A stretch of 64,000 bases of DNA, taken from Bacillus sp. MUM 116 (GTDB lineage: Bacteria; Bacillota; Bacilli; Bacillales; Cytobacillaceae). This document shows positions 57,443 to 64,000 of this stretch, in pieces. Numbering within the stretch: position 1 is the stretch's first letter; every line of letters begins with the position of its first letter. The notes under the pieces are model-generated. The model ran no database searches. It was not told where the DNA came from and saw only the letters and a program-made list of their open reading frames with translations. Position numbers and translations under genes: made by a program. The stretch spans positions 1-64,000 of the forward strand of contig NZ_MLYR01000061.1 in the NCBI RefSeq assembly GCF_001866655.1, read 5' to 3'.

Positions 57443-59860
57443 ATGAGCTTCGATCATCAACAAATTGAAAAGAAATGGCAAAAGAAGTGGGAAGAAGAAA
57501 AGACATTCAAAACAAGCGAAGAGTATGAAAAAAGAAAATTCTACGCTTTAGATATGTTTCCATATCCATCCGGCGCCGGACTTCATGTCGGACACCCTGA
57601 AGGCTATACAGCAACTGATATCCTTTCTCGTACAAAACGGATGCAGGGCTATAATGTTCTTCACCCAATGGGCTGGGATGCATTTGGCTTACCGGCAGAA
57701 CAATATGCATTGGATACTGGAAACGATCCGGCAGAATTCACAAAACACAATATTAACACGTTCCGCAGGCAAATTAAATCACTAGGTTTCTCTTATGACT
57801 GGGACCGTGAAGTAAATACAACCGATCCTGAATACTATAAATGGACACAATGGATCTTTCTAAAACTTTGGGAAAAAGGTCTTGCCTATATTGATGAAGT
57901 GGCGGTTAACTGGTGTCCTGCACTTGGAACCGTTTTAGCAAATGAAGAAGTGATTGATGGAAAAAGTGAACGCGGCGGACATCCGGTAGAACGCCGCCCA
58001 ATGAAGCAATGGATATTAAAAATTACCGCCTATGCTGACCGTTTGCTGGAAGACCTTGAAGAGCTTGATTGGCCTGAAAGCTTGAAAGAAATGCAGCGAA
58101 ATTGGATTGGCCGTTCTGAAGGCGCAGAAGTTACATTCCAAATCGATGGACATGATGAAACCTTCACTGTGTTCACAACAAGACCGGATACCCTTTTTGG
58201 TGCAACCTATTCAGTGCTTGCACCTGAACATTCCTTTGTTGATAAAATTACAACTGCTGAGCAACGTCCGGCAGTTGAGGCTTACTTAGAGAAAGTTAAA
58301 ACAAAAAGCGATTTAGAGCGTACAGATCTTGCAAAAGAAAAAACAGGCGTATTTACAGGTGCTTATGCTATTAACCCTGCAAACGGCGAAAAAATGCCAA
58401 TCTGGATTGCCGATTATGTATTAGTAAGCTATGGAACCGGGGCAATCATGGCTGTACCGGCTCATGATGAACGCGATTACGAATTCGCAAAGCAATTCGA
58501 CTTGCCAATTAAGCAGGTTGTTGCCGGTGGAGATATTGAAAAAGAAGCATACACTGGTGACGGAGAACATATTAACTCTGACTTTTTAAATGGATTAGAT
58601 AAAGCAGAAGCGATTCAAAAAATGATTACCTGGCTTGAAGAGAAAGGGATTGGTACAAAGAAAGTAACATTCCGTTTACGTGACTGGTTATTCAGCCGCC
58701 AGCGTTATTGGGGTGAACCTATCCCAATTATCCATTGGGAAGATGGCACAATGACTGCTGTACCGGAAGACCAGCTGCCATTAATGCTTCCAAAAACGAC
58801 GGAAATTAGACCATCTGGAACAGGTGAATCTCCACTTGCCAATATCGAAGAGTGGGTAAATGTAGTCGATCCGGAAACAGGTAAAAAAGGCCGTCGTGAA
58901 ACCAACACGATGCCGCAATGGGCAGGCAGCTGCTGGTATTATTTACGCTATATCGATCCGAAAAATTCAGAGGCACTTGCTTCAGAAGAAAAATTAAAGC
59001 ATTGGCTCCCTGTTGATACTTATATTGGCGGTGCAGAGCATGCTGTCCTTCACTTACTTTACGCTCGTTTCTGGCATAAGTTTTTATACGATATTGGTGT
59101 TGTGCCAACAAAGGAACCATTCCAAAAGCTATTTAACCAGGGAATGATTCTAGGTGAAAACAACGAAAAAATGAGTAAATCAAAAGGAAATGTCGTCAAT
59201 CCGGACGATATCGTAAATAGCCACGGCGCTGATACACTTCGTTTATATGAAATGTTCATGGGGCCGCTTGATGCCTCGATTGCCTGGTCAACAAATGGAC
59301 TTGACGGCTCCCGCCGCTTCCTTGACCGGATCTGGCGTTTATTAGTAGAAGAAAATGGAGAGTTAAATCCAAAAATCCAGCCAAATGAAGAGGCAGGTAA
59401 TTTGGAAAAAATTTATCATCAAACCGTGAAAAAGGTAACAGAGGATTATGAAGGTTTACGATTCAATACAGCGATTTCACAAATGATGGTCTTTATTAAT
59501 GATGCTTACAAATCAACGGTACTTCCTAAAGATTATATGGAGGGCTTCGTTAAGCTACTTTCACCTGTTTGCCCACATATTACAGAGGAACTTTGGGGAA
59601 AATTAGGCCATAGTGGTACAATTTCCTATGAAACATGGCCTGCATATGATGAAGCAAAGCTGGTGGATGAAGAAGTGGAAATTGTCATCCAAGTGAATGG
59701 GAAAGTAAAAACGAAGCTGAAAGTTCCAACAGATGCCAGCAAAGAAGCATTAGAGGGAATCGCCATGGATGATGACCGGGTGAAGGAACAAATTGAAGGG
59801 AAAACCGTTCGTAAGGTGATTACCGTTCCAGGTAAACTAGTAAATATTGTTGCAAACTAA
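57443..59860 (+). CDS. leuS: Leucyl-tRNA synthetase
   Basis: Class I synthetase of 805 aa, charging tRNA-Leu in the cytoplasm. The HIGH motif is HVGH in [12 protein letters not shown], the CP1 editing domain contains [11 protein letters not shown], and KMSKS is exact in [16 protein letters not shown] before the ATG at 57443 sets the start. Controlled by the T-box leader. Confidence 0.98.
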   Translation: MSFDHQQIEKKWQKKWEEEKTFKTSEEYEKRKFYALDMFPYPSGAGLHVGHPEGYTATDILSRTKRMQGYNVLHPMGWDAFGLPAEQYALDTGNDPAEFTKHNINTFRRQIKSLGFSYDWDREVNTTDPEYYKWTQWIFLKLWEKGLAYIDEVAVNWCPALGTVLANEEVIDGKSERGGHPVERRPMKQWILKITAYADRLLEDLEELDWPESLKEMQRNWIGRSEGAEVTFQIDGHDETFTVFTTRPDTLFGATYSVLAPEHSFVDKITTAEQRPAVEAYLEKVKTKSDLERTDLAKEKTGVFTGAYAINPANGEKMPIWIADYVLVSYGTGAIMAVPAHDERDYEFAKQFDLPIKQVVAGGDIEKEAYTGDGEHINSDFLNGLDKAEAIQKMITWLEEKGIGTKKVTFRLRDWLFSRQRYWGEPIPIIHWEDGTMTAVPEDQLPLMLPKTTEIRPSGTGESPLANIEEWVNVVDPETGKKGRRETNTMPQWAGSCWYYLRYIDPKNSEALASEEKLKHWLPVDTYIGGAEHAVLHLLYARFWHKFLYDIGVVPTKEPFQKLFNQGMILGENNEKMSKSKGNVVNPDDIVNSHGADTLRLYEMFMGPLDASIAWSTNGLDGSRRFLDRIWRLLVEENGELNPKIQPNEEAGNLEKIYHQTVKKVTEDYEGLRFNTAISQMMVFINDAYKSTVLPKDYMEGFVKLLSPVCPHITEELWGKLGHSGTISYETWPAYDEAKLVDEEVEIVIQVNGKVKTKLKVPTDASKEALEGIAMDDDRVKEQIEGKTVRKVITVPGKLVNIVAN

Positions 59861-59868
59861 TACAATTG

Positions 59869-59905
59869 AACATCCTCCAGTTTAAAAAAGCTGGGGGATG
59901 TTTTA
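59869..59905 (+). terminator. Terminator of leuS
   Basis: Stem aacatcctccag / ctgggggatgtt followed by T residues. Confidence 0.9.
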
Positions 59906-59921
59906 TGAAGGGATGGTTAAG

Positions 59922-60227
59922 GTGGAAGAAATTCAAATTATTACTCCGGAAGAGTTAAAAAATAAGCTCGCTAAAGGGGAAAAGCTGGAACTTGTTGATG
60001 TTCGTGAAGATGAAGAGGTTGCTGAAGGAATGATTCCGGGTGCGAAACATATCCGGATGGGAGACATTCCGGCTAACCTTGATTATTTTGATAAGGATAA
60101 AGAATATATCTTCATTTGCCGCTCAAGCCGCCGCAGTGAAAATGTCTGTTACTATTTGCAGGACCAAGGCTATAAAGTCCGCAATATGATTGGCGGCATG
60201 ATGAACTGGTCTGGTGAAACCAAATAA
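59922..60227 (+). CDS. ytwF: Rhodanese-domain protein YtwF
   Basis: A 101-aa single-domain rhodanese (sulfurtransferase) with catalytic C66 in ICRSSRRS and the entry motif VDVREDEEVAEGMIPGA. The frame extends to ATG 59898 inside the leuS terminator. I prefer GTG 59922 behind AAGGGATGG because it gives the usual N-terminus; ATG 59913 is another option. Sulfur acceptor unknown. Confidence 0.88.
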   Translation: MEEIQIITPEELKNKLAKGEKLELVDVREDEEVAEGMIPGAKHIRMGDIPANLDYFDKDKEYIFICRSSRRSENVCYYLQDQGYKVRNMIGGMMNWSGETK

Positions 60228-60257
60228 CCGATTCCACTGCGGAATCGGTTTTTCTTT
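60228..60257 (+). terminator. Terminator of ytwF
   Basis: Stem accgattcc / ggaatcggt followed by T-rich sequence. Confidence 0.88.
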
Positions 60258-60401
60258 TGGTCTTATACTGCTCTTTTCCTTGTTTCCGATAGTTGTTAAT
60301 AAGCCGAAGCTTTAATTAATTTTAAATTTTTACGAGCTTTGATTTTTAAAATTCTGAAAATAAGGAAATAATAAAGGAAAAAAGGAATGGGAGAGAGTAA
60401 A

Positions 60402-60587
60402 ATGATTCAGGTTAAACTATTTGACCGGGAGCATGAGAAGGACTTGGAAAAGGAAATGAACCGGTTTTTAAAAGGATTGGATGAAAAAAGTCTGTTAGAT
60501 ATTAAATATAATGTGGCGGCGATGACAGAGGAAGAAGAGGAAGAGCAAATCTATTGTTTTTCGGCAATGATCATTTACAAGGCCTGA
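60402..60587 (+). CDS. cse60: Sporulation protein Cse60
   Basis: A 61-aa acidic protein beginning MIQVKLFDREHEKDLEKEMN and ending with EEEQIYCFSAMIIYKA, the Cse60 signature. In B. subtilis it is a mother-cell sigma-E-dependent protein of unknown function. GGGAGAG precedes the ATG at 60402. Confidence 0.9.
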   Translation: MIQVKLFDREHEKDLEKEMNRFLKGLDEKSLLDIKYNVAAMTEEEEEEQIYCFSAMIIYKA

Positions 60588-60607
60588 CAATGCGTCAGGC
60601 CTGTTTA
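60579..60607. terminator. Terminator between cse60 and ytfP
   Basis: Perfect stem aggcctgac / gtcaggcct between convergent genes. Confidence 0.8.
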
Positions 60608-61863
60608 GCGAATAAGGCAGCGTTTGTTCCGGCGAGCCGGCCGGTTACGAGTGCGGAGGTAATATTATAGCCGCCTGTATAGCCATGAATATCCAGGATT
60701 TCGCCACAAAAATATATACCACTCGTCATTTTTGAAGCCATCGTCTGCGGTTCGATTTCTTTTACGGAAACCCCGCCGCCCGTAACAAATGCTTTTTCAA
60801 GTGGCAATGTGCCGTTTACTTTAAAGGTAAACTGCTTGCAGCTTTTTGCAAAACTGCGAATTTTCTCGTGGGAAATGGTCCCACCCTGTGCAGCAGGATC
60901 AATCTCATTGTTTTCCAGTAAAAACAATAGATACCGCTCAGGTAAAAGCCCCTTTAAGGTGTTTTTAATACTTTTCTTTGGTTCATTTTTTAAAAGCTTA
61001 CTAATTTCTTGAAAAAGGGTTTCCCCTTTTTTGTCAGGGAGGATGTCAAGGCTCATGGTTACCTCTTTAAGATTCCATTTTTTCATTGCTTTCACAACAA
61101 ATTGGCTGCAGCGTAAAACAGCTGGGCCGCTGACTCCAAAATGAGTAAAGATCATATCCATTCGGTGCGAAATTAACGGCTTACCTTTTGGATTTAAAAC
61201 ACTCAATTCGATATTCCTTAAGGAGAGACCATGTAAAGTTTTCTTTTGGATAAAGGGTTCGCTTGAGGTGATAGGAACTTCCGTTGGGAATAACTCGGTT
61301 ACAGTATGGCCCGCATTCTCCGCCCATGCATACCCATCCCCGGTTGACCCTGTATGGGGAACAGATTTCCCGCCCACAGCAATCACAACTGATTTAGCGA
61401 TTATTTTTTGACCATCCCTCAATAAAACTCCTGCAAGCTGCCCGTTTTCATAGATAACATCCTTTACGGCTGTGTTTTTAAATACACGAACCTTTAATTG
61501 TTCTAGTTTTTGTAAGAGCGCATCTACGACGGATTGGGCCTTATTCGATAAAGGAAACATCCGCCCATGATCTTCCTCTTTTAAGGCAATCCCCAATTTT
61601 TCAAAAAAGGCAATAATATCCTCATTACTGAAAATGGAAAACGCACTGTGTAAAAATTTGCCATTCCCTGGGATGTGTTTAATAATTTCATCTATGGGGA
61701 GCCGGTTGGTCACATTGCAGCGTCCGCCTCCGGAAATTGCCAGCTTTCGGCCTAGCTTGTCTCCTTTATCAATCAACAGGACTTTCGCACCCTTTTCACC
61801 GGCAGCTATGGCAGCCATCAAGCCTGAAGGGCCGCCGCCAATAACGATTACATCAAATTCCAT
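60595..61863 (-). CDS. ytfP: HI0933-family flavoprotein YtfP
   Basis: A 422-aa FAD/NAD(P)-binding oxidoreductase. The dinucleotide fold [10 protein letters not shown] lies at the N-terminus, the family block GGGRCNVTN follows, and C-terminal GGVSVKEI and [10 protein letters not shown] close the FAD site. Substrate unknown. Ends convergent with cse60. Confidence 0.92.
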   Translation of the reverse strand: MEFDVIVIGGGPSGLMAAIAAGEKGAKVLLIDKGDKLGRKLAISGGGRCNVTNRLPIDEIIKHIPGNGKFLHSAFSIFSNEDIIAFFEKLGIALKEEDHGRMFPLSNKAQSVVDALLQKLEQLKVRVFKNTAVKDVIYENGQLAGVLLRDGQKIIAKSVVIAVGGKSVPHTGSTGDGYAWAENAGHTVTELFPTEVPITSSEPFIQKKTLHGLSLRNIELSVLNPKGKPLISHRMDMIFTHFGVSGPAVLRCSQFVVKAMKKWNLKEVTMSLDILPDKKGETLFQEISKLLKNEPKKSIKNTLKGLLPERYLLFLLENNEIDPAAQGGTISHEKIRSFAKSCKQFTFKVNGTLPLEKAFVTGGGVSVKEIEPQTMASKMTSGIYFCGEILDIHGYTGGYNITSALVTGRLAGTNAALFAKQA

Positions 61864-62249
61864 TCTTTCACCATCTTTATGTTCCTAGTAATTTTTGGTT
61901 AAACTATTTCATTATAAACCTTACCATATTTTCGAAAAAGAAAACCGAAATAAATATTTCAAAAAAATTTAATATGATTGTTAGTAGCGTTAGAACGCAA
62001 ACAGTTGTAAACTACTATAGTGTGCAAAAAAAGTCGAATTAATTTTGAGAAAGAACATATTTTAAAATTTTAAACATGAATACTGTCTAGCGCAAGCGTC
62101 CTGCCCCTCAAGAGAAAAAATGAACTGCTTTTTTCCTAGGTTGCTTCGGTCAAGCAGATGAAGTCAAAGAACGACTTCACCGTCTGGGCCGCAAGCAGAT
62201 GTCGGTGCTGAACAAGGCGCTTACGCTTTTCGAAGTAGGAAGGGATTCT
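61864..62249. other. Divergent region ytfP / murJ
   Basis: This 386-bp gap is AT-rich up to about 62080 and then holds an R2 repeat, which ends 17 bases before the murJ start codon. No gene or clear promoter is supported. Confidence 0.5.
62083..62232 (+). repeat. Dispersed hairpin repeat R2, copy 3, upstream of murJ
   Basis: Begins CTGTCTAGCGCAAGCG and ends GGCGCTTACGCTTTTC; its inner stem gaagtc / gacttc is shared with copy 1. It carries an in-frame ATG (62199) that falsely extends the murJ reading frame. Confidence 0.75.
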
Positions 62250-63860
62250 ATGTCGTCTAAGCTTTTAAGAGGAACGTTTATATTAACCCTTGGGACCATT
62301 TTATCAAAGGTTCTTGGCTTATTCTATGTCATACCTTTTTATCAAATTGTCGGGTCCTCTGGAACAGCACTTTACCAATATTCCTATGTTCCGTATACCA
62401 TTTTTATCAGTATTGCAACAGCAGGGGTACCGCTTGCTGTTTCAAAGTTTATTTCAAAATATAATGCCCTTGAGGAATATGCCGTCGGCCGCAAATTATT
62501 TAAATCTGGCCTCCTCATCATGCTATTAACCGGGTTTGCTTCTTTCTTAATTCTGTATTTTTCAGCACCTCTTTTTGCTGAAATGATGTTTACGAAAAAT
62601 GAGGAAGTTGGATCAAGTTTAAAAGATATCACAACTGTTATCAGGGCTGTCAGCTTTGCTTTAATCGTGGTTCCGTTTATGAGTTTAATCAGGGGATTTT
62701 TCCAAGGTCATCAATCGATGGGACCGTCGGCTGTTTCACAGGTGATTGAGCAAATTGTCCGGATTGCGTTTACACTTGCCGGTGCCTATGTTGTCTTGAA
62801 TTGGTTTAAAGGCAGCACTGTCCAAGCTGTCAGTGTCGCAACTTTTGCTGCCTTTGTGGGAGCAATCGGAAGTTTATTGATGTTATTTTGGTACTGGTTT
62901 AAAAGGAAGCATTATTTAGATGAGCTTCTACTAAAGGATAAAGGGACAATCGATATTTCCTTGAAGGAAATTTATAAAGAAATCGTTTTATATGCAGCAC
63001 CGTTTGTATTTGTAGGAATCAACAATCCGTTATTCCAGGCTATCGATCAATTTACTTTTTACCGTGCATTGGGGGCAACGGATTTTGCGAAATCAGCCTT
63101 CTCGATTTTAAACTTTGAGTCTCATAAGATTGTCATCATCCCGGTCTCTCTTGCAACAGGTTTTTCGTTGGCGCTGGTGCCAAGTATTACGAAGGCATTT
63201 GTTGAGGAAGACCGAGACGGGCTGAATCGTCAATTAAATCAAGCATTTCAGGTGCTGCTCTACTTAACCTTACCAGCAGCCATTGGACTTTCTTTACTAG
63301 CGGAACCGGTTTATACCGTATTTTATGAACATAAAATGCTTGGTGTGGAAGTATTAAGGGCATATGCCCCTGTCGCTATCTTGTTTGCAATGTACTACGT
63401 AACGGCATCCATTTTACAAGGAATCAATGAACAGCGTTTTACGGTGTTAACCTTGCTTGTAGGATTACTAATAAAATTATCGTTAAATATTCCGCTGATA
63501 CAAATGTGGGGACCACAAGGGGCAGTACTTGCAACGACTCTTGGATACACGGCAGCCATCGCCATCAATTTATTTGTCATTAAAAAATTTATAGGGTTTC
63601 AGTATGGGCTAGTTTTTCGAAGAAGCTTACTAATCTTTATTTTTGCTGGTTGTATGTGGGCAGGTTGTGAAATCGCTTATAGGGGATTGACCTTATTCCT
63701 GTCACCAGCTTCAAAGGGGCAATCTCTAATTATTATTGTTGTTACGGCAGCAGTTGGTGCGGCAATTTATTTATATCTTGGTTTAAAATCAGGACTAATC
63801 AACCGGTTATTTGGTGATCGTGTTGATCGGATCAAGCAAAAGCTGCATCTAAGAGTCTAA
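62250..63860 (+). CDS. murJ: Lipid II flippase MurJ (YtgP), MOP/SpoVB family
   Basis: A 536-aa polytopic membrane protein of the MATE-like MOP superfamily with about 14 helices: LRGTFILTLGTILSKVLGLFY at the start and GVPLAVSKFISKYNA and IRGFFQGHQSMGPSAVSQVIEQ as family blocks. B. subtilis YtgP (MurJ) flips lipid II, redundantly with Amj. The frame extends 17 codons upstream through an R2 repeat; ATG 62250 behind AGGAAGGG is the real start. Confidence 0.92.
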   Translation: MSSKLLRGTFILTLGTILSKVLGLFYVIPFYQIVGSSGTALYQYSYVPYTIFISIATAGVPLAVSKFISKYNALEEYAVGRKLFKSGLLIMLLTGFASFLILYFSAPLFAEMMFTKNEEVGSSLKDITTVIRAVSFALIVVPFMSLIRGFFQGHQSMGPSAVSQVIEQIVRIAFTLAGAYVVLNWFKGSTVQAVSVATFAAFVGAIGSLLMLFWYWFKRKHYLDELLLKDKGTIDISLKEIYKEIVLYAAPFVFVGINNPLFQAIDQFTFYRALGATDFAKSAFSILNFESHKIVIIPVSLATGFSLALVPSITKAFVEEDRDGLNRQLNQAFQVLLYLTLPAAIGLSLLAEPVYTVFYEHKMLGVEVLRAYAPVAILFAMYYVTASILQGINEQRFTVLTLLVGLLIKLSLNIPLIQMWGPQGAVLATTLGYTAAIAINLFVIKKFIGFQYGLVFRRSLLIFIFAGCMWAGCEIAYRGLTLFLSPASKGQSLIIIVVTAAVGAAIYLYLGLKSGLINRLFGDRVDRIKQKLHLRV

Positions 63861-63886
63861 AACCTTCTCAAAAGGGGGCATATGGA

Positions 63887-64000
63887 ATGAGAATTGATAA
63901 AATGCTGGCGAACCTTGGCTACGGAAGCCGTAAGGAAGTAAAACAGCTTCTCAAAAGTGGTGCAGTGAAGGTCAATGATGTAATCGTAAAAGACGCCAAG
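63887..64000 (+). CDS. Pseudouridine synthase of the RsuA type, 5' end only (YtzG-like)
   Basis: The first 38 codons, beginning RIDKMLANLGYGSRKEVK, are an S4 RNA-binding domain as found at the start of RsuA/RluB-type 16S rRNA pseudouridine synthases. The gene runs off the window. AAAGGGGG lies 9 bases before the ATG. In B. subtilis ytzG follows ytgP. Confidence 0.85.
   Translation, partial: MRIDKMLANLGYGSRKEVKQLLKSGAVKVNDVIVKDAK

Noticed and set aside
62199-62249. 17-codon N-terminal extension of murJ
   Set aside because: It is translated R2 repeat. The start at 62250 has the ribosome binding site and matches the family N-terminus.

Overview
The window is a Bacillaceae chromosome segment (Bacillus/Neobacillus-like, AT-rich, strong AGGAGG-type ribosome binding sites, frequent TTG/GTG starts). 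This rests on a 21-tRNA array in the order of the B. subtilis trnB cluster, S-box, T-box and glycine riboswitch leaders, and a gene order that largely follows the B. subtilis menaquinone-to-ytzG region (men, yti/ytj/luxS, ytkD, ytlA-D, ytmAB, pckA/metK, asnB, ytpAB, ytqAB, leuS, ytwF, cse60, ytfP, ytgP). The species cannot be fixed from the sequence alone. No prophage, plasmid, CRISPR array or complete insertion sequence is visible.

Layout: 1-2280 is the 3' end of an rRNA operon (5S rRNA) and 21 tRNAs ending in a terminator. 2281-3062 is non-coding and holds three clusters of TTTCCA motifs phased at 21 bp. 3063-11197 is the glycogen operon glgBCDAP. 11234-18899 holds divergent menA and menFDHBE (menC is not here). 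19087-21438 carries small conserved genes, a beta-carbonic anhydrase, yidD and luxS. 21658-26880 (minus strand) is an inorganic-carbon uptake operon: dabB/mpsA, dabA/mpsB, mpsC (DUF2294) and a carbonic-anhydrase-like protein that has lost its zinc ligands. It sits behind a long leader with an intrinsic terminator. 27475-28367 holds a conserved hypothetical gene and ytkD.

28367-41916 is a glycine module. A tandem glycine riboswitch precedes an amino-acid permease. A second tandem glycine riboswitch precedes an eleven-gene cluster glyA-sdaAB-sdaAA-gcvT-gcvH-gcvPA-gcvPB-lipA-(HesB-like)-lpd-purU. Together these encode glycine import, the complete glycine cleavage system with its own lipoyl synthase and E3, glycine-to-serine-to-pyruvate conversion, and removal of excess formyl-tetrahydrofolate. 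Relative to the B. subtilis order as I remember it, this block is inserted between ytkD and ytlD.

41952-64000 returns to conserved core genes: the ytl ABC transporter, ytmA/ytmB, pckA divergent from S-box-controlled metK, asnB, ytpA-ytpB (lipid and terpenoid), the tRNA wobble-modification pair ytqA/ytqB, T-box-controlled leuS, a rhodanese, cse60, a flavoprotein, the lipid II flippase murJ/ytgP and the start of an S4-domain pseudouridine synthase.

Two families of non-autonomous repeats are scattered between genes. Family R1 (three copies, 170-189 bp) has GGCTGTGTTAAA-type terminal inverted repeats; two copies are flanked by perfect 8-bp target duplications, which marks it as a MITE. Family R2 is a GC-richer hairpin repeat with three copies and a fragment.
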